Source: Apium graveolens (lineage: Eukaryota; Streptophyta; Magnoliopsida; Apiales; Apiaceae). From it: 64,000 nucleotides of DNA. The position numbers and the translations under genes are program-made. Within the stretch, counting starts at the first letter, position 1. Every line of letters begins with the position of its first letter. The stretch lies in assembly GCF_009905375.1 (NCBI RefSeq), contig NW_027418087.1, positions 62,001-126,000 of the forward strand, written 5' to 3'. Of this stretch, positions 13,001-25,875 are shown piece after piece. The notes under the pieces are model-generated. The model did no database searches and had not been told where the DNA came from. It was given only the letters and a program-made list of their open reading frames with translations.

Positions 13001-16000
13001 ATATCACAACCTTTGCTGTACATGGTGGTGTACATGGATGATTTGATATTGATTTCTTTTAAAATATTTGTTCTCGATTTATTAATTTTTTTTGTTATAT
13101 TACAATTTAAGTTACTAAAAATATTTTTGGAAGTGTTTCGTTTTTGACAAAAGATGCAAGAAAAAAATTGAGTGCGATTAGAAATTAATTGGATAATAAT
13201 TCATAGAATTCGTAGTTATATTAGATACATGATTTATTTATTTTTAATTAAATTATATTTTTTTTATTTATTTTGGAAGATATTAACATACTTTTTACGA
13301 ATGTTTTAACCAAATGAAACAATGTTTCGCTTATAATAGTATAATATAGATAGATTAATTAATTTGATATATTATAATTTAAATTACTAAAATTAGTTCT
13401 GGAAGTATTTGGTTTCCTATAAAAAAGGTAAGAAAGAAGTTGAGTATAATTAGAAATTAAGTTGGATAATATTCTATAGAGTTTTTAGTTATGCTAGATA
13501 CATGATTTAATTTTTTAAGTAAATTATATTTTTTAAACTTTGCTTTTGGAAGGTGTTAACATATTTTTAACGAAGGTGTTAACGAACCGACCAAACAATG
13601 TTTCGCTTATAGTAAATTATAAAAAAAGAATAAATAAATATTATTTATATTAATGAATTTAAAATATTTACATATTGTTTTGAATGTAATATATTATGGA
13701 AGCATTCAAAATTTAGATAGTTAAAATCTTAAAAAGTCCTCATATCACAACTTTTTTGCTGTAAGAAGGTGCGAGTCTCAATAACGGTGGTGTACGTGGA
13801 TGATTTAATATTGATTTTTTTTAATTATTTATTCTCGATTTATTAATTTTTTTGTTATATTATAATTTAAGTTATTAAAAAATATTTTTGGAAGTGTTTC
13901 GTTTCCAACAAAAGAGGCAAGAAAAATATTGAGTGTTATTAGAAATTATGTTGCATAATAATTCATAGAGTTCCTAGTTATATTGGATACATGATTTATT
14001 TATTTTTAGTTAAATTCTATTATTTTAATTTATTTTGGAAGATGTTAACGTACTTTTTTCGAATGCTTTAGCCAAATGAAACAATGTTTCGCTTATAATA
14101 GTATAATATAGATAGATTAATTAGTTTATTATATTATAATTTAAATTACTAAAATTAGTTTTGGAAGTATTTGGTTCCCTATAAAAAAGGTAAGAAAAAA
14201 GTTGAGTATAATTAGAAATTAAGTTGGATAATAATCTATAGAGTTTTTAGTTATGCTAGATACATGATTTAATTTTTTAAGTAAATTATATTTTTTAAAC
14301 TTTGCTTTTGGAAGGTGTTAACTTATTTTTAACGAAAGTGTTAACCAACCGACCAAACGAAACCATATTTCGCTTATAATAAATTATAAAAACCAACAAA
14401 TATATATTATTTATATTAATGAATTTAAAATATCTACATATTGTTTTGAATGTATAATATTATGGAAGCATTCAAAATTTAGATAGTTCAAATCTTAAAA
14501 AGTCCTCATATCACAACCTTTGCTGCGCGAGTTGAATAATGGTGGTGTACATGGATGATTTGATATTGATTTCTTTTAAAATATTTGTTCTCGATTTATT
14601 AATTTTTTTGTTATATTACAATTTAAGTTACTAAAAATATTTTTGAAAGTGTTTCGTTTTCGACAAAAGAGGCAAGAAAAAATTTGAGTGTGATTAGAAA
14701 TTAATTGGATAATAATTCATAGAGTTCGTAGTTATATTAGATACATGATTTATTTATTTTTAATTAAATTATATTTTTTTAATTTATTTTGGAAGATATT
14801 AACATACTTTTTACGAATGTTTTAACCAAATGAAACAATGTTTCGCTTATAATAGTATAATATAGATAGATTAATTAATTTGTTATATTATAATTTAAAT
14901 TACTAAAATTAGTTCTTGAAGTATTTGGTTCCCTATAAAAAAAGGTAAGAAATAAGTTGAGTATAATTAGAAATTTAGTTGGATAATATTCTATAGAGTT
15001 TTTATTTATGCTAGATACATGATTTAATTTTTTAAGTAAATTATATTTTTTAAACTTTGCTTTTGGAAGGTGTTAACGTATTTTTAACGAAGGTGTTAAC
15101 GAATCGACCAAACCATGTTTCGCTTATAGTAAATTATAAAAAAAGAATAAATAAATATTATTTATATTAATGAATTTAAAATATTTACATATTGTTTTGA
15201 ATGTAATATATTATGGAAGCATTCAAAATTTAGATAGTTAAAATCTTAAAAAGTCCTCATATCACAACTTTTTTGCTGTAAGAAGGTGCGAGTCTCAATA
15301 ACGGTGGTGTACGTGGATGATTTAATATTGATTTTTTTAATTATTTATTCTCGATTTATTAATTTTTTTGTTATATTATAATTTAAGTTGTTAAAAAATA
15401 TTTTTGGAAGTGTTTCGTTTCAAACAAAAGAGGCAAGAAAAATATTGAGTGTTATTAGAAATTATGTTGCATAATAATTCATAGAGTTCCTAGTTATATT
15501 GGATACATGATTTATTTATTTTTAGTTAAATTCTATTATTTTAATTTATTTTGGAAGATGTTAACGTACTTTTTTCGAATGCTTTAGCCAAATGAAACAA
15601 TGTTTCGCTTATAATAGTATAATATAGATAGATTAATTAGTTTATTATATTATAATTTAAATTACTAAAATTAGTTTTGGAAGTATTTGGTTCCCTATAA
15701 AAAAGGTAAGAAAAAAGTTGAGTATAATTAGAAATTAAGTTGGATAATAATCTATAGAGTTTTTAGTTATGCTAGATACATGATTTAATTTTTTAAGTAA
15801 ATTATATTTTTTAAACTTTGCTTTTGGAAGGTGTTAACTTATTTTTAACGAAAGTGTTAACCAACCGTTCAAACCAAACCATATTTCGCTTATAATAAAT
15901 TATAAAAACCAACAAATATATACTATTTATATTAATGAATTTAAAATATCTACATATTATTTTGAATGTATAATATTATGGAAGCATTCAAATAGTTCAA

Positions 16001-16638
16001 ATCTTAAAAAGTCCTCATATCACAACCTTTGCTGTAAGAAGGCGCGAGTTGAATAATGGTGGTGTACATGGATGATTTGATATTGATTTCTTTTAAAATA
16101 TTTGTTCTCGATTTATTAATTTTTTTGTTATATTATAATTTAAGTTACTAAAAATATTTTTGGAAGTGTTTCGTTTTCGACAAAAGATGCAAGAAAAAAA
16201 TTGAGTGCGATTAGAAATTAATTGGATAATAATTCAGAGAGTTCGTAGTTATATTAGATACATGATTTATTTATTTTTAATTAAATTATATTTTTTTAAT
16301 TTATTTTGGAAGATATTAACATACTTTTTACGAATGTTTTAAACAAATGAAACAATGTTTCGCTTATAATAGTATAATATAGATAGATTAATTAATTTGT
16401 TATATTATAATTTAAATTACTAAAATTAGTTCTGGAAGTATTTGGTTCCCTATAAAAAAGGTAAGAAAGAAGTTGAGTATAATTAGAAATTAAGTTGGAT
16501 AATATTCTATAGAGTTTTTAGTTATGTTAGATACATGATTTAATTTTTTAAGTAAATTATATTTTTTAAACTTTGCTTTTGGAAGGTGTTAACGTATTTT
16601 TAACGAAGGTGTTAACGAACCGACCAAACCATGTTTCG

Positions 16639-19600
16639 CTTATAGTAAATTATAAAAAAAGAATAAATAAATATTATTTAGATTAATGAATTTAAAATAT
16701 TTACATATTGTTTTGAATGTAATATATTATGGAAGCATTCAAAATTTAGATAGTTAAAATCTTAAAAAGTCCTCATATCACAACCTTTTTGGTGTAAGAA
16801 GGTGCGAGTTTCAATAACGGTGGTGTACGTGGATGATTTAATATTGATTTTTTTTAATTATTTATTCTCGATTTATTAATTTTTTTGTTATATTATAATT
16901 TAAGTTATTAAAAAATATTTTTGGAAGTGTTTTGTTTCCAACAAAAGAGGCAAGAAAAATATTGAGTGTTATTAGAAATTATGTTGCATAATAATTCATA
17001 GAGTTCGTAGTTATATTGGATACATGATTTATTTATTTTTAGTTAAATTCTATTATTTTAATTTATTTTGGAAGATGTTAACGTACTTTTTCCGAATGTT
17101 TTAGCCAAATGAAACAATGTTTGGCTTATAATAGTATAATATAGATAGATTAATTAGTTTATTATATTATAATTTAAATTACTAAAATTAGTTTTGGAAG
17201 TATTTGGTTCTCTATAAAAAAGGTAAGAAAAAAGTTGAGTATAATTATAAATTAAGTTGGATAATAATCTATAGAGTTTTTAGTTATGCTAGATACATGA
17301 TTTAATTTTTTAAGTAAATTATATTTTTTAAACTTTGCTTTTGGAAGGTGTTAACTTATTTTTAACGAAAGTGTTAACCAACCGACCAAACGAAACCATA
17401 TTTCGCTTATAATAAATTATAAAAACCAACAAATATATACTATTTATATTAATGAATTTAAAATATCTACATATTGTTTTGAATGTATAATATTATGGAA
17501 GCATTCAAAATTTAGATAGTTCAAATCTTAAAAAGTCCTCGTATCACAACCTTTGCTGTAAGAAGGCGCGAGTTGAATAATGGTGGTGTACATAGATGAT
17601 TTGATATTGATTTTTTTTAAAATATTTGTTCTCGATTTATTAATTTTTTTGTTATATTACAATTTAAGTTACTCAAAATATTTTTGGAAGTGTTTCGTTT
17701 TCGACAAAAGATGCAAGAAAAAAATTGAGTGCGATTAGAAATTAATTGGATAATAATTCATAGAGTTCGGAGTTATATTAGATACATGATTTATTTATTT
17801 TTAATTAAATTTTTTTTTTAATTTATTTTGGAAGATATTAACATACTTTTTACGAATGTTTTAACCAAATGAAACAATGTTTCGCTTATAATAGTATAAT
17901 ATAGATAGATTAATTAATTTGTTATATTATAATTTAAATTACTAAAATTAGTTCTTGAAGTATTTGGTTCCCTATAAAAAAAGGTAAGAAATAAGTTGAG
18001 TATAATTAGAAATTTAGTTGGATAATATTCTATAGAGTTTTTATTTATGCTAGATACATGATTTAATTTTTTAAGTAAATTATATTTTTTAAACTTTGCT
18101 TTTGGAAGGTGTTAACTTATTTTTAACGAAAGTGTTAACCAACCGACCAAACGAAACCATATTTCGCTTATAATAAATTATAAAAACCAACAAATATATA
18201 CTATTTATATTAATGAATTTAAAATATCTACATATTGTTTTGAATGTATAATATTATGGAAGCATTCAAAATTTAGATAGTTCAAATCTTAAAAAGTCCT
18301 CATATCACAACTTTTTTGCTGTAAGAAGGTGCGAGTTGAATAATGGTGGTGTACATGGATGATTTGATATTGATTTCTTTTAAAATATTTGTTCTCGATT
18401 TATTAATTTTTTTGTTATATTATAATTTAAGTTACTAAAAATATTTTTGGAAGTGTTTCGTTTTCGACAAAAGATGCAAGAAAAATATTGAGTGCGATTA
18501 GAAATTAATTGGATAATAATTCATAGAGTTCGTAGTTATATTAGATACATGATTTATTTATTTTTAATTAAATTCTATTATTTTAATTTATTTTGGAAGA
18601 TATTAACATACTTTTTATGAATGTTTTAAACAAATGAAACAATGTTTCGCTTATAATAGTATAATATAGATAGATTAATTAATTTGTTATATTATAATTT
18701 AAATTACTAAAATTAGTTCTGGAAGTATTTGGTTCCCTATAAAAAAGGTAAGAAAGAAGTTGAGTATAATTAGAAATTAAGTTGGATAGTAATCTATAGA
18801 GTTTTTAGTTATGCTAGATACATGATTTAATTTTTTAAGTAAATTATATTTTTTAAACTTTGCTTTTGGAAGGTGTTAACTTATTTTTAACGAAAGTGTT
18901 AACCAACCGACCAAACGAAACCATATTTCGCTTATAATAAATTATAAAAACCAACAAATATATACTATTTATATTAATGAATTTAAAATATCTACATATT
19001 GTTTTGAATGTATAATATTATGGAAGCATTCAAAATTTAGATAGTTCAAATCTTAAAAAGTCCTCATATCACAACCTTTGCTGTAAGAAGGCGCGAGTTG
19101 AATAATGGTGGTGTACATGGATGATTTGATATTGATTTCTTTTAAAATATTTGTTCTCGATTTATTAATTTTTTTGTTATATTATAATTTAAGTTACTAA
19201 AAATATTTTTGGAAGTGTTTCGTTTTCGACAAAAGATGCAAGAAAAAAATTGAGTGCGATTAGAAATTAATTGGATAATAATTCATAGAGTTCGTAGTTA
19301 TATTAGATACATGATTTATTTATTTTTAATTAAATTATATTTTTTTAATTTATTTTGGAAGATATTAACATACTTTTTATGAATGTTTTAAACAAATGAA
19401 ACAATGTTTCGCTTATAATAGTATAATATAGATAGATTAATTAATTTGTTATATTATAATTTAAATTACTAAAATTAGTTCTGGAAGTATTTGGTTCCCT
19501 ATAAAAAAGGTAAGAAAGAAGTTGAGTATAATTAGAAATTAAGTTGGATAATATTCTATAGAGTTTTTAGTTATGTTAGATACATGATTAAATTTTTTAA

Positions 19601-19680
19601 GTAAATTATATTTTTTAAACTTTGCTTTTGGAAGGTGTTAACGTATTTTTAACGAAGGTGTTAACGAACCGACCGTTTCG
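16639..19680. repeat. 4-mer higher-order repeat, copy 1 (3,042 bp)
   Basis: Four monomers with anchors at 16819, 17582, 18345 and 19107 form a unit that is repeated immediately downstream at an offset of exactly 3,042 bp. Private variants recur at that offset: TTTTGGTGTAAGAAGG at 16,788, GTACATAGATGATTTG at 17,588, CTCGTATCACAACC near 17,538, and TTGGATAGTAATC near 18,782. The unit reads ACG-type, ACA, ACA, ACA, so it differs in kind from the flanking 2-mers. Boundaries are arbitrary within the period. Confidence 0.9.
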
Positions 19681-22600
19681 CTTATAGTAAATTATAAAAA
19701 AAGAATAAATAAATATTATTTAGATTAATGAATTTAAAATATTTACATATTGTTTTGAATGTAATATATTATGGAAGCATTCAAAATTTAGATAGTTAAA
19801 ATCTTAAAAAGTCCTCATATCACAACCTTTTTGGTGTAAGAAGGTGCGAGTTTCAATAACGGTGGTGTACGTGGATGATTTAATATTGATTTTTTTTAAT
19901 TATTTATTCTCGATTTATTAATTTTTTTGTTATATTATAATTTAAGTTATTAAAAAATATTTTTGGAAGTGTTTTGTTTCCAACAAAAGAGGCAAGAAAA
20001 ATATTGAGTGTTATTAGAAATTATGTTGCATAATAATTCATAGAGTTCGTAGTTATATTGGATACATGATTTATTTATTTTTAGTTAAATTCTATTATTT
20101 TAATTTATTTTGGAAGATGTTAACGTACTTTTTCCGAATGTTTTAGCCAAATGAAACAATGTTTGGCTTATAATAGTATAATATAGATAGATTAATTAGT
20201 TTATTATATTATAATTTAAATTACTAAAATTAGTTTTGGAAGTATTTGGTTCTCTATAAAAAAGGTAAGAAAAAAGTTGAGTATAATTATAAATTAAGTT
20301 GGATAATAATCTATAGAGTTTTTAGTTATGCTAGATACATGATTTAATTTTTTAAGTAAATTATATTTTTTAAACTTTGCTTTTGGAAGGTGTTAACTTA
20401 TTTTTAACGAAAGTGTTAACCAACCGACCAAACGAAACCATATTTCGCTTATAATAAATTATAAAAACCAACAAATATATACTATTTATATTAATGAATT
20501 TAAAATATCTACATATTGTTTTGAATGTATAATATTATGGAAGCATTCAAAATTTAGATAGTTCAAATCTTAAAAAGTCCTCGTATCACAACCTTTGCTG
20601 TAAGAAGGCGCGAGTTGAATAATGGTGGTGTACATAGATGATTTGATATTGATTTTTTTTAAAATATTTGTTCTCGATTTATTAATTTTTTTGTTATATT
20701 ACAATTTAAGTTACTCAAAATATTTTTGGAAGTGTTTCGTTTTCGACAAAAGATGCAAGAAAAAAATTGAGTGCGATTAGAAATTAATTGGATAATAATT
20801 CATAGAGTTCGGAGTTATATTAGATACATGATTTATTTATTTTTAATTAAATTTTTTTTTTAATTTATTTTGGAAGATATTAACATACTTTTTACGAATG
20901 TTTTAACCAAATGAAACAATGTTTCGCTTATAATAGTATAATATAGATAGATTAATTAATTTGTTATATTATAATTTAAATTACTAAAATTAGTTCTTGA
21001 AGTATTTGGTTCCCTATAAAAAAAGGTAAGAAATAAGTTGAGTATAATTAGAAATTTAGTTGGATAATATTCTATAGAGTTTTTATTTATGCTAGATACA
21101 TGATTTAATTTTTTAAGTAAATTATATTTTTTAAACTTTGCTTTTGGAAGGTGTTAACTTATTTTTAACGAAAGTGTTAACCAACCGACCAAACGAAACC
21201 ATATTTCGCTTATAATAAATTATAAAAACCAACAAATATATACTATTTATATTAATGAATTTAAAATATCTACATATTGTTTTGAATGTATAATATTATG
21301 GAAGCATTCAAAATTTAGATAGTTCAAATCTTAAAAAGTCCTCATATCACAACTTTTTTGCTGTAAGAAGGTGCGAGTTGAATAATGGTGGTGTACATGG
21401 ATGATTTGATATTGATTTCTTTTAAAATATTTGTTCTCGATTTATTAATTTTTTTGTTATATTATAATTTAAGTTACTAAAAATATTTTTGGAAGTGTTT
21501 CGTTTTCGACAAAAGATGCAAGAAAAATATTGAGTGCGATTAGAAATTAATTGGATAATAATTCATAGAGTTCGTAGTTATATTAGATACATGATTTATT
21601 TATTTTTAATTAAATTCTATTATTTTAATTTATTTTGGAAGATATTAACATACTTTTTATGAATGTTTTAAACAAATGAAACAATGTTTCGCTTATAATA
21701 GTATAATATAGATAGATTAATTAATTTGTTATATTATAATTTAAATTACTAAAATTAGTTCTGGAAGTATTTGGTTCCCTATAAAAAAGGTAAGAAAGAA
21801 GTTGAGTATAATTAGAAATTAAGTTGGATAGTAATCTATAGAGTTTTTAGTTATGCTAGATACATGATTTAATTTTTTAAGTAAATTATATTTTTTAAAC
21901 TTTGCTTTTGGAAGGTGTTAACTTATTTTTAACGAAAGTGTTAACCAACCGACCAAACGAAACCATATTTCGCTTATAATAAATTATAAAAACCAACAAA
22001 TATATACTATTTATATTAATGAATTTAAAATATCTACATATTGTTTTGAATGTATAATATTATGGAAGCATTCAAAATTTAGATAGTTCAAATCTTAAAA
22101 AGTCCTCATATCACAACCTTTGCTGTAAGAAGGCGCGAGTTGAATAATGGTGGTGTACATGGATGATTTGATATTGATTTCTTTTAAAATATTTGTTCTC
22201 GATTTATTAATTTTTTTGTTATATTATAATTTAAGTTACTAAAAATATTTTTGGAAGTGTTTCGTTTTCGACAAAAGATGCAAGAAAAAAATTGAGTGCG
22301 ATTAGAAATTAATTGGATAATAATTCATAGAGTTCGTAGTTATATTAGATACATGATTTATTTATTTTTAATTAAATTATATTTTTTTAATTTATTTTGG
22401 AAGATATTAACATACTTTTTATGAATGTTTTAAACAAATGAAACAATGTTTCGCTTATAATAGTATAATATAGATAGATTAATTAATTTGTTATATTATA
22501 ATTTAAATTACTAAAATTAGTTCTGGAAGTATTTGGTTCCCTATAAAAAAGGTAAGAAAGAAGTTGAGTATAATTAGAAATTAAGTTGGATAATATTCTA

Positions 22601-22722
22601 TAGAGTTTTTAGTTATGTTAGATACATGATTAAATTTTTTAAGTAAATTATATTTTTTAAACTTTGCTTTTGGAAGGTGTTAACGTATTTTTAACGAAGG
22701 TGTTAACGAACCGACCAAACCA
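19681..22722. repeat. 4-mer higher-order repeat, copy 2 (3,042 bp)
   Basis: This is the second copy of the preceding unit, with anchors at 19861, 20624, 21387 and 22149. By eye the main difference from copy 1 is a 7-bp deletion at its start, where GACCAAACCATGTTTCGC has become GACCGTTTCGC. A variant (GATACATGATTAAAT) sits at 19,582 and again 3,042 bp later at the end of this copy, showing that the copying extended past the nominal boundary. Confidence 0.9.
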
Positions 22723-25707
22723 CTTATAGTAAATTATAAAAAAAGAATAAATAAATATTATTTAGATTAATGAATTTAAAATATTTACATATTGTTTTGA
22801 ATGTAATATATTATGGAAGCATTCAAAATTTAGATAGTTAAAATCTTAAAAAGTCCTCATATCACAACCTTTTTGCTGTAAGAAGGTGCGAGTTTCAATA
22901 ACGGTGGTGTACGTGGATGATTTAATATTGATTTTTTTTAATTATTTATTCTCGATTTATTAATTTTTTTGTTATATTATAATTTAAGTTATTAAAAAAT
23001 ATTTTTGGAAGTGTTTCGTTTCCAACAAAAGAGACAAGAAAAATATTGAGTGTTATTAGAAATTATGTTGCATAATAATTCATAGAGTTCGTCGTTATAT
23101 TGGATACATGATTTATTTATTTTTAGTTAAATTCTATTATTTTAATTTATTTTGGAAGATGTTAACGTACTTTTTCCGAATGTTTTAGCCAAATGAAACA
23201 ATGTTTCGCTTATAATAGTATAATATAGATAGATTAATTAGTTTATTATATTATAATTTAAATTACTAAAATTAGTTTTGGAAGTATTTGGTTCCCTATA
23301 AAAAAGGTAAGAAAAAAGTTAAGTATAATTAGAAATTAAGTTGGATAATAATCTATAGAGTTTTTAGTTATGCTAGATACATGATTTAATTTTTTAAGTA
23401 AATTATATTTTTTAAACTTTGCTTTTGGAAGGTGTTAACTTATTTTTAACGAAAGTGTTAACCAACCGACAAAACGAAACCATATTTCGCTTATAATAAA
23501 TTATAAAAACCAACAAATATATACTATTTATATTAATGAATTTAAAATATCTACATATTGTTTTGAATGTATAATATTATGGAAGCATTCAAAATTTAGC
23601 TAGTTCAAATCTTAAAAAGTCCTCATATCACAACCTTTGCTATAAGAAGGCGCGAGTTGAATAATGGTAGTGTACATGGATGATTTGATATTGATTTCTT
23701 TTAAAATATTTGTTCTCGATTTATTAATTTTTTTGTTATATTACAATTTAAGTTACTCAAAATATTTTTGGAAGTGTTTCGTTTTCGACAAAAGATGCAA
23801 GAAAAAAATTGAGTGCGATTAGAAATTAATTGGATAAAAATTCATAGAGTTCGTAGTTATATTAGATACATGATTTATTTATTTTTAATTAAATTATATT
23901 TTTTTAATTTATTTTAGAAGATATTAACATACTTTTTACGAATGTTTTAACCAAATGAAACAATGTTTCGCTTATAATAGTATAATATAGATAGATTAAT
24001 TAATTTGTTATATTATAATTTAAATTACTAAAATTAGTTCTGGAAGTATTTGGTTCCCTATAAAAAAGGTAAGAAAGAAGTTGAGTATAATTAGAAATTA
24101 AGTTGGATAATATTCTATAGAGTTTTTAGTTATGCTAGATACATGATTTAATTTTTTAAGTAAATTATATTTTTTAAACTTTGCTTTTGGAAGGTGTTAA
24201 CTTATTTTTAACGAAGGTGTTAACGAACCCACCAAACCATGTTTCGCTTATAGTAAATTATAAAAAAGAATAAATAAATATTATTTAGATTAATGAATTT
24301 AAAATATTTACATATTGTGTTGAATGTAATATATTATGGAAGCATTCAAAATTTAGATAGTTAAAATCTTAAAAAGTCCTCATATCACAACCTTTTTGCT
24401 GTAAGAAGGTGCGAGTCTGAATAACGGTGGTGTACGTGGATGATTTAATATTGATTTTTTTTAATTATGTATTCTCCATTTATTAATTTTTTTGTTATAT
24501 TATAATTTAAGTTATTAAAAAATATTTTTGGAAGTGTTTCGTTTCCTACAAAAGAGGCAAGAAAAATATTAAGTGCTATTAGAAATTAGGTTGCATAATA
24601 ATTCATAGAGTTCGTAGTTATATTGGATACATGATTTATTTATTTTTAGTTAAATTATATTATTTTAATTTATTTTGGAAGATGTTAACATACTTTTTAC
24701 GAATGTTTTAGCCAAATGAAACAATGTTTCCCTTATAATAGTATAATATAGATAGATTAATTAGTTTATTATATTATAATTTAAATTACTAAAATTAGTT
24801 TTGGAAGTATTTGGTTCCCTATAAAAAAGTTAAGAAAGAAGTTGAGTATAATTAGAAATTAAGTTGGATAATAATCTATAGAGTTTTTAGTTATGCTAGA
24901 TACATGATTTAATTTTTTAAGTAAATTATATTTTTTAAACTTTGCTTTTGGAAGGTGTTAACTTATTTTTAACGAAAGTGTTAACCAACCGACCAAACGA
25001 AACCATATTTCGCTTATAATAAATTATAAAAACCAACAAATATATACTATTTATATTAATGAATTTAAAATATCTACATATTGTTTTGAATGTATAATAT
25101 TATGGAAGCATTCAAAATTTAGATAGTTCAAAACTTAAAAAGTCCTCATATCACAACCTTTGCTGTACATGGTGGTGTACATGGATGATTTGATATTGAT
25201 TTCTTTTAAAATATTTGTTCTCGATTTATTAATTTTTTTTGTTATATTACAATTTAAGTTACTAAAAATATTTTTGGAAGTGTTTCGTTTTTGACAAAAG
25301 ATGCAAGAAAAAAATTGAGTGCGATTAGAAATTAATTGGATAATAATTCATAGAATTCGTAGTTATATTAGATACATGATTTATTTATTTTTAATTAAAT
25401 TATATTTTTTTAATTTATTTTGGAAGATATTAACATACTTTTTACGAATGTTTTAACCAAATGAAACAATGTTTCGCTTATAATAGTATAATATAGATAG
25501 ATTAATTAATTTGTTATATTATAATTTAAATTACTAAAATTAGTTCTCGAAGTATTTGGTTCCCTATAAAAAAAGTAAGAAAGAAGTTGAGTATAATTAG
25601 AAATTAAGTTGGATAATATTCTATAGAGTTTTTAGTTATGCTAGATACATGATTTAATTTTTTAAGTAAATTATATTTTTTAAACTTTGCTTTTGGAAGG
25701 TGTTAAC
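22723..25707. repeat. 2-mer domain, long-range copy of the 10.4-13.4 kb block
   Basis: This stretch reproduces the block near 10.58-13.4 kb at an offset of 12,136-12,147 bp. Shared private variants, in the same order, are GACCAAACCACTTATAG, TTTAGCTAGTTC, GAACCCACCAAACC, CATATTGTGTTGAATG, TTAATTATGTATTCTC, TCAAAACTTAAAAAG and GCTGTACATGGTGGTG. The offset changes by ~10 bp because the upstream copy has a small deletion at CATAGAGTATTGG (12,472). The copy is cut off by TE1. Confidence 0.85.
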
Positions 25708-25861
25708 TATTCGAGAGATTAATGAAAGGGGTGATATACACATATGTAAAGTGCACACAAATGATAACATTGCAGACCCACTGACCAAAGGCTTGTCGCA
25801 GCAGAAGCACGATGGTCACACTAGTTCCATGGGTATTAGATATATGGGTGATTGGCTCTAG
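25708..25861 (+). pseudogene. 3' fragment of copia RNase H coding sequence
   Basis: This fragment copies the last 154 bases of the gag-pol ORF found at 33,124-33,277. It encodes the end of RNase H, including the NIADPLTK segment with the last active-site Asp, and the C-terminal IRYMGDWL before a TAG stop. It starts abruptly after satellite sequence at GGTGTTAAC/TATTCGAGAG, with at most one or two bases of microhomology. It has no start codon and cannot work alone. It marks the 5' edge of the duplicated block. Confidence 0.93.
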
Positions 25862-25875
25862 TGCAAGTGGGAGAT

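Larger units (their letters stand above)
8501..16638. repeat. Homogenised 2-mer higher-order repeat domain
   Basis: From here the array alternates two monomer types: one with GTGTACGTGGATGATTTAAT (9249, 10767, 12289, 13786, 15303) and one with GTGTACATGGATGATTTGAT (8510, 10013, 11529, 13024, 14541, 16058). This gives a period of about 1.52 kb. An example is the word CAACTTTTTTGCTGTAAG near 13,748, which recurs 1,517 bp later. Neighbouring dimers are far more alike than the monomers of the region before 8.5 kb. No gene is present. Confidence 0.85.
1..25707. repeat. Satellite array, left block (about 35 monomers of ~760 bp)
   Basis: A tandem array of one AT-rich monomer fills this block, with no gene in it. 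The anchor GGTGGTGTAC (or a one-base variant) falls at 415, 1178, 1941, 2446, 3213, 3925, 4449, 5126, 5774, 7095, 7810, 8510, 9249, 10013, 10767, 11529, 12289, 13024, 13786, 14541, 15303, 16058, 16819, 17582, 18345, 19107, 19861, 20624, 21387, 22149, 22903, 23666, 24426 and 25171. Spacing is mostly 754-764 bp from 8.5 kb on and irregular before that. Short open frames in the array are chance products of low stop density on one strand. The array stops abruptly at 25,707, inside the A subunit, where TE1 sequence begins. Confidence 0.97.
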
